Shown: positions 31,856-42,479 of the stretch, in pieces
Position numbering within the stretch: position 1 is the first letter of the stretch
Layout: each line of letters starts with the position of its first letter
Source of the DNA: Armillaria gallica
Taxonomy: Eukaryota > Basidiomycota > Agaricomycetes > Agaricales > Physalacriaceae
Direction of reading: 5' to 3'
DNA: 64,000 nt
Assembly (NCBI GenBank): GCA_037576215.1
Contig: JBANDB010000009.1
Coordinates: 744,001 to 808,000 of the forward strand
Program-made: the position numbers and the translations under genes
The notes under the pieces: generated by a model
What the model saw: the letters and a program-made list of their open reading frames with translations, nothing else
What the model was told of the DNA's origin: nothing
Database searches by the model: none

Positions 31856-31860
31856 GAGGA

Positions 31861-32265
31861 CTTGTGGAGACAGTTTTTGAGAGCATTGTGATTTAACTGG
31901 GAGTGCCAAAGGCCTTTATCATGATAAGTTTGGGAGTCATATTTAGCAACTAAGAGAAAGGTGGTGTTGTGCACAGATTGGATCTAGTGGCAAGTCATAC
32001 TTAGTGAGCTCACTGACTGGACTTGGTTGTTTTGCAGATCTGTGTGTCTGTGTATTTTGGCTATTGAAATATCCTTTGCCTTGAGGGTTGCATAGTTCAC
32101 TGTGCTTTCTTGTAAAAAGCTTCAAGGAAACAGAAATTTTTGAGAATGGCTTGATAATTATATGTTGTTATGTGCATTGTTCTAGCAAGCTTGCTGAGAT
32201 ATATTGAGTGTGTGTTCAGTGGGATTGAGTGTAGATTTAGTGTGTGTTCATGCTAGACTGTGCTT
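31861..32265. other. Unassigned flank right of element 2
   Basis: No coding motif. It contains repeats of the 'tgtgtgttcagt' type near 32208-32250. It probably belongs to the same host sequence as 12001-13315. Confidence 0.3.
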
Positions 32266-32269
32266 AGTT

Positions 32270-33269
32270 TCATAGGTGCTTATCATCAGCCTCATCAATA
32301 TTATGATATATATATGTGCCTCTGGCCTGTACCATTTCTAGGGTTTTGTTCAACCATAGATGAGATAGAGCATCAGCAAGAATATTCTCAGCATCTGAAA
32401 CAAAATTAATTGTAAAGTCAAACTCACTCAGCTTCTCCAACCACTGGGCCTGCCTGCCTGACAAGACCTTCTGGTTCAATAGGTGGATTGGATCTTTACC
32501 CAGGTGAAGTGCAAACCCTGAAGAATATCATGATATCATAGTATGCATTCAATGCCAGTTAACATCTCAATTTTATAAACAGGGTAATTTTGCTACATAG
32601 GGTTCAACTTCATGAAATAAAATGTGCACATGATGCCTCTGACCCAGGTTTCACTTTGGATGATGTATGCTGCAATACCAGTTCTGCAGTCATTGGATAC
32701 CAGCCACATAGGCTTTGTGTCCTTGGAATAATCAATCAGAATCTGGTGGTTTGACTTGCAATTGCTAGCCAATGCCTTTGCTTCTTCAAAGGCATGTTGT
32801 TTGGTATATGTCCATTGAAATAGAGTCACCAAGCATGTCAGAGTTGACAATTGCCTCATAGGAATTTAAACTTTGGTGATGTTATCTGCCAACCACTCCA
32901 AAGACTCTAGAAAACTTAAAAGGAGGTCCTTGTTTGCTGGTGTAGGTCACTTCAAATGGTGTCCACTTTTTCCAGATCCATTTAGATGCTGTGATGGTTG
33001 ATGATGCCATCCAGCACCTTCAGTTCTTTAGCAAGAAAATGAACTTTGTTTTTGTCAAGGTAAAACTTTTTCTTCTTCAAGATATTAATGATCAACTTAA
33101 CATGTTTCATGTATTCTTTCAAAGTATTGGAATATACTATAATATCATTCAAGTAAATATCCATAAATCTGCCAATATATAACAAGAAAATATGATTCAT
33201 CATCACCTGAAAGGTAGTGGAGGCATTGCAGTTCTCTTGCTGCATCACTAAACTCAGCATATTACTATC
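32270..33269 (-). pseudogene. Element 3: Ty3/gypsy RT and RNase H half, degenerate
   Basis: Frames 33260-32982 (NCNASTTFQVMMNHIF, then DIYLNDIIVYSNTL: the RT active site YLDD reads YLND), 32859-32593 (the RNase H region, QILIDYSKDTKPMWLVSNDCRTGI) and 32479-32270 (LSGRQAQWLEKLSEFDFTI ... ADALSHL) are in the expected order for a gypsy pol on the minus strand. RT homology stops abruptly at 33270, where a hAT terminus begins. The integrase half is at 10120-12000. Confidence 0.85.
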
Positions 33270-34733
33270 CAGTGATGTGCTCAGTAATAGTGAGTGGCAA
33301 AAGAACTAGTGGATGGCAATGAACACCAACAATACTAAACCTAACAATAACTCTACACTTATCACTAATGTACTGAATTCAGATGTTTTGAGTATGATAG
33401 AAGCACTCTGCAGACTTCAATAATCAAGGAAAGATGTTTTAAAGATGTTTTATTCATTACTAATGAGCTATACAAGTGTACTACTCACACTAGTGGGGTT
33501 AGTAAGACACAATTGAGTAAATAGTAACTTGGTTTGAGCTACTGCACTCACTCTGACAGGGACTGCTTTGAACTAGTGGCTCTCTTGGCTCTATATTGCT
33601 TCCTACAAGTGATAAATACTTGACTAGTTGCACTCTGGGCTGACTAGTGACATTCTTGGCCTAAGAATAATACTTTGAACTTCAAAAACTTGCTTGAACT
33701 AACTTTGAAACACTCTTGGCCTTTGCAGGACATGAAAGATTGCTCTAAGACACTTTAATTCACTTAATGCTATGGGTAACTTAGTGACTAGTTGTCACTT
33801 TATTGAGGTTAAGCACAAAAACTTTTAATTGGGGCACTAGATACTGACTAGTAGGTCACAATTGCAGGGATGGCTTGCCTAAACTGCACATGTGCTTATT
33901 CTACTGCTTATATACTGACAATCAAGGTACAATTGAGATATAAATAACTGACTAGGGAGGTATTATTGATAAGGATTTCATGACTAGTCATAAATAATAG
34001 TGAATAATGATGCAATAGTTAATCTAGAAATGGTTGCTTGCTGACTAGTGAGCTTAGGAGCTCCACTTGCAGTTAGTGTTTCCATGGTGCAGCAAAACCC
34101 AGCATGGCTCAGCCAATGATGGCTTTGGAAATTTATAAGCTGAGCTGAGCCTAGCTATAAATTTGGATATGGCTAAGGCTTGGCTATGGCATATCATCAT
34201 AAAAGGAAATTTATTACAAAAAAACTATATTATCTGAGTTCACCTGCTAGCAACTTGATAAATGCATGCATATCCTCTGGAACAGCAGTCTGATGACCAA
34301 TTAACTCTTTCAATTCCTGCAGCTGCACTTTCTCATCCATGTCATGTGTAAAACTGAGTCCCCACTTGTTCTGAATGGAAAACTTCAACATCTGAAGTTT
34401 TTCCATCACTTCCAGACTTAGCTGATTTTGTTATAATGCATCTGTCTCTTTCATACTAGAAAAAACTCATTCTGAAGGCATTAATATGCTTTGAATTGGT
34501 AAGACATCAAGAGCAAAAGCAAACAATGTTGGATAGCAATGCTAATTATTCTGAAAATAAGATACTGAGACATTGATATAATGAACACATATAAGTGCTC
34601 TTACCTCCCAGTACTTGAGAACAGGGATGCTGCTTCATAACTCTGATAGATAAGCATTCACCTCAGTCTCCAGACTTTGATGGTGTGAATTATCTGCCTT
34701 GTTGATTGTATCCATGCCAAGAATAGCAGCTGC
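33270..34733 (-). mobile_element. hAT DNA transposon remnant
   Basis: The left end starts CAGTGATGTGCTCAG exactly where element 3 RT homology ends, a hAT-like terminus. Subterminal GGCTNNGGCTATGGC-type motifs at 34150-34190 are typical of hAT ends. Coding for the transposase C-terminus follows at 34240-34700. The right end was removed or displaced by the insertion that begins at 34734, so the 8-bp duplication cannot be verified. Confidence 0.65.
34240..34700 (-). pseudogene. hAT transposase C-terminus (dimerisation domain)
   Basis: Minus-strand reading gives EVNAYLSEL ... VLKYWE, an apparent GT-AG intron (about 34543-34608), then HCYPTLFAFALDVLPIQ, VFSSMKETD, LSLEVMEKLQMLKFSIQ and FTHDMDEK, ending in HAFIKLLAG. 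YWE...YPTLFA..LD.LPIQ...VFSS.KETD is the signature of the hAT dimerisation region in basidiomycete elements. In-frame stops occur, including TGA at the conserved Arg of the 'ERVFSS' motif (CGA to TGA). Confidence 0.8.
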
Positions 34734-34979
34734 TGATGAGCCTCTAGGCTCTGTATGCTCAGAATTCACAGATTTACCCTGCTAATTAACATTGCCATCC
34801 CTTTAACAGCCTTTCAGTAAATCAATAATTCCACATATAGCAATACCACTTTCACCCTACAGCAACTACTCGTCATATGCTTTGCTATCCATTCTATCTT
34901 GTTATACATCATAATCCCTGTATTCCATCATGACAAGGCACCTTTGATTGACCATCATCCTAAAATGGAACTGCTACAT

Positions 34980-35207
34980 TGTTGGAGATATCGCGGGAAG
35001 CCGCGAGAAGAGTGTAGAAGGTTCAAGTTGGCATGATGCCGGATGATCTTGGGACCGATACTTACTGCTTATGGACAAGTTCAGTAGAACATTCTAGATA
35101 GTTTTCGTAGTATAAATACAGGCTCTGTAGGAGCCAGAGAATACAAGTTCATTAGTCTGGCTTTACCAGCCACTAGTCTACCCACTGTGAACCTACAGTT
35201 TCCAACA
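34980..35207 (+). repeat. 5' LTR of the copia-like element
   Basis: 228 bp, TGTTGGAG...TTTCCAACA, with a TATAAATA box at about 35112. Confidence 0.92.
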
Positions 35208-35219
35208 GGTTATGGGCCC
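35208..35219 (+). promoter_or_regulatory. Primer binding site resembling the initiator tRNA-Met anticodon arm
   Basis: GGTTATGGGCCC directly follows the LTR. It is complementary to GGGCCCATAACC, the anticodon stem-loop of eukaryotic initiator tRNA-Met (CAU anticodon). Internal-tRNA (half-tRNA) priming of this kind is known for Drosophila copia. Confidence 0.65.
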
Positions 35220-35296
35220 CGGCCCTTTGTAGACTATATTCGGTATCTTGATTTCTTGACGCGCCCTCATTTATCATATTACACGCTCATTACATC

Positions 35297-36157
35297 ATGG
35301 CTACTACAACAGGAAATGTACTGATGTCCGTACCGAAACTGACTGGAGACAATTACCATGCCTGGAAATTTGCAATTTCTATGGTGCTCTGTCGTACGGG
35401 AGTATGGAACATTATGCTTGACAAGCTAGATGAAGTCAAGCCAGAGGAAGAAAGGATCAAAAGATCACAGGCCAAAGAGGATACTAGAACACAAAAATTG
35501 GAAGAGGCACTCACAACAATTGGATTGACTGTAGACTCGAGCCAATACCAGTATATTCAGGAGTGTACCAATGGAGCAGAAGCATGGAAGGCACTAGCTG
35601 ACATTTATGAAAAGAATTCACGCGCCAACCGAATTGCACTAAAGCGGCAGTTTTATGGATTCAATCATGATGCCGAGGCACTGATCCGCACTTACGTAAG
35701 CGGAATTATGAGCCTTGCCGGGAGGTTGAAAGCCATCGGAGTGAAGCTCGAGGACATTGATATTGTTGATGTTCTGATTTTCAATCTTGATGAGAGTTGG
35801 TCAAGCATTGCAGCATCATTATGCACTGCAGGGGATGATATCAATTCATTATCAGTAGTGACAAATGCTTTGATTGACGAGGAAGGAAGGAGAGGCGGCC
35901 CGCCGAGTTTTGACAGTGCTACTGGGGACACGGCAATGCTGGCACGAAGGACCCGAGGGAGAATTCCGTGGTCCGAAGAAGGAAAGAAGAGAAGGAATCA
36001 GGTTACATGCTATAATTGCGGGAAACCAGGGCATATCAGCCGTGATTGCCAAATTGGTCAGACCCAGAGACGCAATGATCGGGATCGAGATGATAACCGT
36101 AACGAAGAACACATGAGCCAAGTTTGTTACGAGCTCAGCGACGACTGTGCCTATTGA
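35297..36157 (+). CDS. gag: Copia-type Gag protein
   Basis: 286 codons from ATG 35297. Residues 10-40 (VPKLTGDNYHAWKFAISMVL) and the following helical region match the copia Gag (UBN2/DUF4219-like) fold, including AWKALADIYEKNSRANRI and LKRQFYGF. A CCHC zinc knuckle CYNCGKPGHISRDC is at residues 238-251, after a basic stretch, and a short acidic tail (ELSDDCAY) ends at a normal stop. The frame is intact despite four LTR differences, which suggests the Gag has remained under selection or the insertion is young. The downstream 265 nt contain no pol remnant that I can read. Confidence 0.88.
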   Translation: MATTTGNVLMSVPKLTGDNYHAWKFAISMVLCRTGVWNIMLDKLDEVKPEEERIKRSQAKEDTRTQKLEEALTTIGLTVDSSQYQYIQECTNGAEAWKALADIYEKNSRANRIALKRQFYGFNHDAEALIRTYVSGIMSLAGRLKAIGVKLEDIDIVDVLIFNLDESWSSIAASLCTAGDDINSLSVVTNALIDEEGRRGGPPSFDSATGDTAMLARRTRGRIPWSEEGKKRRNQVTCYNCGKPGHISRDCQIGQTQRRNDRDRDDNRNEEHMSQVCYELSDDCAY

Positions 36158-36422
36158 GGCAATTACTTGAAAGAAGAATTTTGGTACTGGATTTCCCTTT
36201 GGAAGGTTGGTCTCTTAAGCTCCGGTGGATATGTGTTATCTATCACGGTAGATCTGTGTGATCCAGCGGCCTGGATATGTGTTATCGGCCGGCTGTGAGT
36301 AGCTGTGTGCTCCTGTGATATGGGCTAGAATAGAAGGCTTCTGGGGGAGTTTCCGAGTTTGGTATTTAGGACTGTTTTTGGTATTTTTGGATTTTGCGGC
36401 ATGATGCCGTCTTGCGGGGGAG

Positions 36423-36650
36423 TGTTGGAGATATCGTGGGAAGCCGCGAGAAGAGTGTAGAAGGTTCAAGTTGGCATGATGCCGGATGACCTTGGGACCG
36501 ATACTTACTGCTTATGGACAAGTTCAGTAGAATATTCTAGATAGTTTTCGTAGTATAAATACAGGCTCTGTAGGAGCCAGAGAATACAAGTTCATTAGTC
36601 TGGCTTTACCAGCCACTAGTCTACCCACTGCGAACCTACAGTTTCCAACA
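36423..36650 (+). repeat. 3' LTR of the copia-like element
   Basis: 228 bp, differs from the 5' LTR by four C/T transitions; preceded by polypurine GCGGGGGAG and followed by duplication TACAT. Confidence 0.92.
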
Positions 36651-37100
36651 TACATCACTCAGAAGCAACTGGTTGATGTGCCCATCAATCACTTAATGAA
36701 ATGATGTGATTGATGCGAGTACCCTCCCAGCTACAATAATTGCAGCTATGTTAACTACAGACCATGTTTACTAAGGCTGTTACTCCACCAATACCTTAAG
36801 AAAATGTAGATCCATGTGTACTCTTCAGCACAACAACTATCACCCAGAAATCTGCAGCTAAACAGCACCTAATGATCTGTGCATCGCTTAATAAGACCAT
36901 ATGGCTTTTATCCAAATACAGGCAACATTGACAAGTTGCTGTTACTTTAGAAGTCTAAGGATCATGTGTCGACAACAATTTTACTAAGCTAAAGGCCTTA
37001 CAGTCTTACCAAGCCTTGTATATTTACTCTATTTATAAATTCATACTTGTAGTATAAAAGCTAGCTAGAAAATATAGTGTAAAAACAGTTCATCCCAGTT

Positions 37101-37572
37101 TGACCACAGACTATGCCAGTAAACTATGTTTATTCACCATTCTATAGCAATATACTGTTTACCCCAGCATATTCTTGATTGCACATCAACTCTTAAACTC
37201 ACCAGAGTTATTTCATAGTTTTTAACTGTGAAGAGTTCTTTCACACTTGCTCTTCACTCTTAACACTATTTGTACATGATCATATTGTGCCAATATGTGA
37301 TTGCCATGCTATACCTCACCCATATTATCTTTTACTAGGCCATTATTGTTTCACTTTCAATATCATTATCAGCACCCACTTGGGTAGTCTCTGAGTAGAC
37401 TTAGGATCAGTTTCAGCAAGTTTTCATATCAGTACCATCACAAGTCAGTGTGCAGCCTCAAGGATCAGATAAGATATATGACATATGACAAAAGTCTGCA
37501 GCTGAATGTTCCCAGCACACTTGTATGTACGTGGAAGACAGCCATTGCTTCATCAATGGTGGTTGCAAGGTG
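37101..37572. other. No gene recognised
   Basis: A/T-rich, probably the diverged remainder of the long LTR-like unit. Nothing codable. Confidence 0.3.
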
Positions 37573-37770
37573 CTAAGTGGCAGTACTTGGCTTTAAGAGT
37601 GGGAAGCTGGAATGTAGAACAGCACTGCCAGAGAGGAAGGCAACAACGAGCAGCGTAGATAGCCAAGCAGGTGATATCATGGAGGTAATAAAAGTGATTA
37701 CAGTCTTGAGTTTGCAGGAAGACATTGGGAATGGGAAACCAGTAGTGTTCACTGTTGCTGCTGCTATACT
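37573..37770 (-). pseudogene. Duplicated C-terminal membrane-segment fragment, copy 1
   Basis: Minus-strand reading SCKLKTVITFITS, then a hydrophobic WLSTLLVVAFLSGSAVLH segment ending FPLLKPSTAT and a stop. It parallels 59203-59400 (VWVSTLLLVVFLCGSAFLH), so both are remnants of one gene whose protein ended in a transmembrane helix. Family unknown. Confidence 0.5.
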
Positions 37771-38810
37771 TATAGAGTGTAAATGTACTGGAATGTTTTC
37801 ATGTGGAACTAGGAACTGAATCCCACAGTTCCCAGGCATTGTGAAACTGTGGAAAGCCTTGAGTAACAATGCTGTGCCCAGTTGCAATTATTTGAGCAAG
37901 GTCAATGATTGCTGCTAAGAAGCCAGAGCTAAAATATGTATGGAAATCTATAAAAATGCTACCCACCATCATGTGAATAGCTTCTTTCTCTGGGTCTTCC
38001 TCTGTATGTTCAACCCCTATGCCTACAATGATCCACCAATTGACTCCTTTTGGCCACTTGTCACAACCCTTTCCATTCTGCTGTTCGCAGCCATCCCCAT
38101 TTCATAAAAGAGAAGAGATGGATGATCTAGTAATGACTCATGTTGGTCCATCTTCGTCAGAGCTATAAATTAATATGCTTCTATCTAGAGCATCTAGTCC
38201 ATTGATTCATTCCCTTGACAAAATCACCAACAGATTCACAACAACCATCAGCCTCTTCTTAGGAAGGTGATTTAGCATCTCAAAACAGTGTTGAAAAGTG
38301 CATAAAACCACCTATAATCACCCCCAAAGTCCTGTGAAGGCATGCTGCAGAGTCTCTCAGCCAGATAGGCATATTCAAGGCAGAGTACCCTTTAGATCTC
38401 CACTTTCATAGAAGGGCCATGTTCCCTGCTTTGGCACAAGTGTCCCCATTGGCACAAACACTGCTGGCATTCTCAACCTGACTTCGTGACCTGATTGCTG
38501 CAGTTACTGTACCAGCCTGTGCCATGCTTTCATATCCCTAATCTTCAGAGACCCTTGAGGGTGCCTATTTATACACTGAGAGCTTGCAAGCACCATTTCA
38601 GGTCAGTATTTTTTAAGGTTTCCTCCATTGATTTGCTGAGATGCTGTCGCCCTGAACTGTACAGGCTGCTGGGTCTGCCTATATCCTGGCTCAGCTCAGC
38701 TCATGTTAAGAATCAGAGTATTTTGAGTAATACATGAGATAATGAATACTCAAGAGTCGTGAGTGAGGATGTCCAAAAGCTGAGTTCCAACCACCAAGAG
38801 GGATCTGTAA
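37771..38810. other. No gene recognised
   Basis: Only short frames and no motif. The 5' part of the gene fragment above may extend here but is unreadable. Confidence 0.3.
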
Positions 38811-38942
38811 GGGTGCTAATAAGCACTAGGTGTAGTTAATGAGGGTGTCAGCAAATGCTAGGTGTAACTAACAGGGTTTCCAACAAGTGCTAGGCATAGT
38901 TGGGAAGCAATTGACTGGCAAGCGCTGGGCATAACTGATCAA
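38811..38942. repeat. Degenerate tandem repeat, about four units of 31-36 bp
   Basis: Units follow the pattern GGGTG..AA.AAG.GCTAGG..TAGTTAA with 'gctagg/gctggg' cores in successive copies. Units are diverged from each other by about 20-30 percent by eye. Confidence 0.6.
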
Positions 38943-41900
38943 AGATGCTTAAATCGCACAGTTAAGTGGACAATGAAGAGTAGTGAAATTAGATTAAGAT
39001 CCTAATACAATGTCAGGTAAGTATTTATACACTACTAGTAAAGACTCAAGTCAGTATTATTCTACAAGATTCCATCACATTCCAGTATTAGCAAGAAGAA
39101 TAGAGAAAATATGAGAAAATACCAGTAGGCCGAGGTCAAGACCGAGAACACTGAGAGAAAGCATGCATTGACTCACATACAACCAGAAAAGGCCCAATAT
39201 TCATAACAGCTCAAATTGTGCTGCTGCGAGAAGCTGAGTGAATTTGGAGTGTACAGCGCATGTTCACCAGATTTTTGCCATATGCAGTGGTGTTTTCAGT
39301 CTGAAATACATTAGACAGTGTATGCTAAACACTTAAACAGAAATTTGCATGCTAGTACAGTCATAGAATATGAGCCATTGAAGGTCATAGAAAATTATCA
39401 CTGTGTCACACTAAGCAATTCTATATAGCACACATGGGTGGACATCTCATTCTCCAATGTAAGTCTGATGTTACAAAGTTGCTGATGGAATTGTTACTAG
39501 AGGTATGGGTTAAATTCATCTATAAGATGCTTCACACTAGTGTACACTCTGGATCCATGACTGTACCATGGTTATACACAGAAACTGGAATTACCTCACC
39601 TCCGACCCCATTTTCAGACTTCAGATTGGTTCTCAGGCCGAGTTTCTGAAGAGTATACTTCAGGAAAAGACACCTTATGTGCATGCAATTGCGCTCTAGT
39701 GAGGTTAGCATGAGGGGGATTATTGATTTCAAGTTTCCTATCTATAGGTCCTCAAGTTCTACAACAGCATGGGGCTGCTCTATCGGGTCACTCAGTTGCC
39801 GTGAGCTCAGCTTGGGGAATAAGTAGAGGGTAGTGAGGTCTGGGTTTTGTAGTGCTGTTACCTGTATCCTTGTGTCCAGCATGCCTGAAGGTACCGTGCT
39901 GTGTAATGATGAGATGAGATGAGATCAAGACTCTTTTGTTGGAGATCCAGGGCTGGTTCCCAGTGTCATGGAGTGAATCAAGGATAACACTCTTTTGGTG
40001 CTTATAGTTCTGTCAAAAGAAACAAATGGTTGCTGTGTCATCTCTGTATGTCAGGTTTACCCTGGAAGACTTTTGGGACAATACATCGGATCAAATTTTT
40101 GGAACTAGTGATGACTTTGTATGTTTCCTCTCTTGTCTTCTGCAATTATTCATCCTGCAAATGTATCAAATATATCTTGCCTCAAGGATAACTCATGATA
40201 TCCCTGACTCACCCTAGATGTTCACCCCCACCAATGACACAGCAGAGTGCCATCAGGATATGACTTTTGCAGGGCCCCCTCGCAGTCTCGCTGGAGCCCT
40301 CCTGTTTACAGTGTTAGGGGATGCTCAATCACCTTTGATTGGTCAACATAGCCACTCCCAGAAATGCCGGACAACACCTTCCATGCAGCTTTCTGCAAAT
40401 CCTTGCACAGCCTCCATCGCTGACATCCTGATCGACAAGGCCCAGGGACATAGGGTGTTGCAAGCATGTGATTGTTGATACATTAACTTGTCCGGGTCTT
40501 TACAGATCTCATTGCTGGAACAATTTCAGGAGAATACAAGCAGTAGCTCTCAAATACATTACAAAACAGTGCTTCACATGCAATATGGTCCTTGAAGGTG
40601 CACGAATGGTATTTCTGTCATTGGCATTGACCCCCCTATCATGACCCCAAGCTCACAGCAAAAGTACCCTTTCAATGACATGGATGACTCATTTCGCTTC
40701 ATTAGGTCACCAGGGCAGAGTGGCGTGATGGTTAGGATCACACATGTACAGGTTTTTGGAAGCATCATATGTTGTTGGGGCATGTCAGCAGCCTTGAACT
40801 TCACAGAAGTTGCATAGATGCCAGCCAGAGCCTAACTCTGAGATCCCCGAGAAGAAGGTTGGTAAAGGACTTCCATTGAAAAAGTGACCAGACCACATGG
40901 ACAGCATGTTAGCAACTGTCACTTGATAACGACTCAGTAAAAGAGGTGCAAATTCCCTGATTGCTTTGAAAATAGGAAAGCCAGGCAGACTTGGTGTCAT
41001 ATTTTCTGATTTAAATTTTTCTTCGATTGGGTACCCAGTAGATGTTGACACCAGGTTCTGGATGTGTGTACTAGGTGCAGGGAGTGATATACCATGCAGC
41101 AATGCAGCTTCTATTACTCTGAATTTCACTGAATACAGAGAGCTAGCTGCTGTCACATATAGTCCAACAAAATGGAGCGTGTGCCATTATGCAAATGTCA
41201 TATCGCTCAGGCTACTCAAATGTCTTCTTCCCACAGCATGGAAAGACAGATTGACATTCTGAAAAGAGAACTCAGATCGACCAAGGGAATAGCAAATATA
41301 GAAATTTGTATGTGCCGTCTCTGTTGCTGTCTTGGAGAGACTGGTTATAGTGACATTCTTGTAAAATTGTGAGGTCAACTTTCCAAATCAGTCACCCAAA
41401 AATAGTACACACAGTCTGTCCCAAATGAGCTGCCCCATTTTTGGCATCATGGGAAGCAAAGTGAATGAGTTCTTGTTCAACCTGATATCCTTGACCAACC
41501 GACCACAAGGAACTCTCACACAAGTTGAGCCTGGACATAGCTATGTGTTAAAGTTTGGAAAGGATCAAAAGGCTGGACTGACATTGCCAGTAGGGAATTT
41601 ATGTATACTGGTTGGCATGTTAGAAAGAAGACAGGCAAGAACAATTCAAACACCAACATTTTGGTAGAATAAAGGTGCCAATTGCAAAGAAAATGAGAGT
41701 GTCAGGCCAGATAATGTACTGGTAGGTTTGGTTATAAGCCTGAGAGAGCCACCTTGATCATGGAAATACTCACGCAAATGAGAGTGAGAAGAGAGCACAT
41801 ACTACATTACACCTGCTGTTAGCTTACAGAGTAATGGATACTATATAAGAACCATACCTCATCAACAGCCTAGAAATCACAGCGATCCGCATTAGTTTCA

Positions 41901-42479
41901 CAATTGTCTTGACAGTGCTGTGTGAACAGTTAGGTGCCGAGATGAGAAAATACAGAGACGTTAGGATGAAAGACTAACATGGAAAAAGTAGTCATTGACC
42001 TGCCTTTGTGAAGGTAGAAGCATGTCACACCAGCAATGATGAAATCGGTTACTGACATCATACAGAAAACCGTATATATGCATGGCTTCCGAGTGTCAGA
42101 TACTTCTGTCCATCTGAATGAAGATTACATGGCCTACCCTGTTCTTCGAAGTGTCTGAAAAACTCGAGAAAGTATAACTGATAATGACATCAATGAAGCA
42201 AGACAGTGATGGCCTCTCAGAGTACTTACGTATCATAGACTACATCTGACAAGCAGGATGCTTATGTCAGTACTGTACTGTAATCATAGAAGCAATGCCC
42301 ACAGAGTCCTGTGCCTGTGAGAAAAATGAAATGAATTCCCCAAGGCTCTTCTGTGGACAAGGGGAATCTCACCGAACGTAGCTGCCACAGGTAGGATCTG
42401 ACATGAAATGCCAAGGATGAAGTATGCCCAAATGTATAATATGAAGACTTACAATAAACCGTGGCAAGACCATATGAAA
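38943..42479. other. Long stretch without a recognised gene
   Basis: The frames present (for example 40785-41156 minus, 123 codons) have no motif I recognise. Blocks around 41166-41290 resemble 43940-44050 ('catatcgctcag', 'gacagattgacattctg' versus 'catatcagctaa', 'gacatggtgaaattctg'), indicating more duplicated sequence. The 3' end of DUF6534-like copy A probably lies between about 41.9 and 42.48 kb but is too degraded to read. Confidence 0.35.

Larger units (their letters stand above)
13316..31860 (-). mobile_element. Element 2: degenerate Ty3/gypsy retrotransposon, complete except for nested insertions
   Basis: LTRs at 13321-13610 (truncated, 3') and 31475-31855 (381 bp, 5') are flanked by an exact 5-bp duplication GAGGA (13316-13320 and 31856-31860). 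Reading minus-strand, the interior gives ORF0, gag, pol and a chromodomain end, collinear with element 1. It is interrupted by element 1 (14169-23199, TSD GTATG) and by a long-LTR insertion (26810-28374, TSD GCAG); without these it would be about 7.9 kb. Protein frames contain many stops, and the RT active site reads YLDN instead of YLDD, so it is dead. Compared with element 1, CpG is replaced by TpG/CpA at many aligned sites. Confidence 0.9.
34980..36650 (+). mobile_element. 1,671-bp gag-only Ty1/copia-like retrotransposon
   Basis: 228-bp LTRs (34980-35207 and 36423-36650) have TGTTGGA...TCCAACA ends and are flanked by the exact duplication TACAT (34975-34979 and 36651-36655). The 1,215-bp interior carries a primer site, a single gag ORF and a polypurine tract GCGGGGGAG just before the 3' LTR. 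No protease, integrase or RT is encoded, so the element must move with enzymes supplied in trans. The LTRs differ at four positions, all C/T transitions. Confidence 0.9.
34734..37100 (+). mobile_element. Second, inverted copy of the long LTR-like unit, interrupted by a copia element
   Basis: It starts TGATGAGCCTCTAGGCTCTG, matching the reverse complement of 28374 downwards, diverges in the middle, and matches again at 34925-34979 and, beyond the copia insertion, at 36656-37100 (counterpart about 28085-27650). This includes a TATAAAA at about 37062 equivalent to the one in the first copy. The far end, which should carry GGCTCATCA, is not identifiable near 37.9 kb, so the right limit is uncertain. 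Confidence 0.6.

Noticed and set aside
36158..36422. Pol remnant in the copia-like element
   Set aside because: Translation of the 265-bp tail gives no RT, integrase or protease motif; only a short repeated 'ggatatgtgttatc' was seen.
40785..41156. 123-codon minus-strand frame as a gene
   Set aside because: No recognisable domain; composition looks like random A/T-rich sequence within a duplicated, decayed region.
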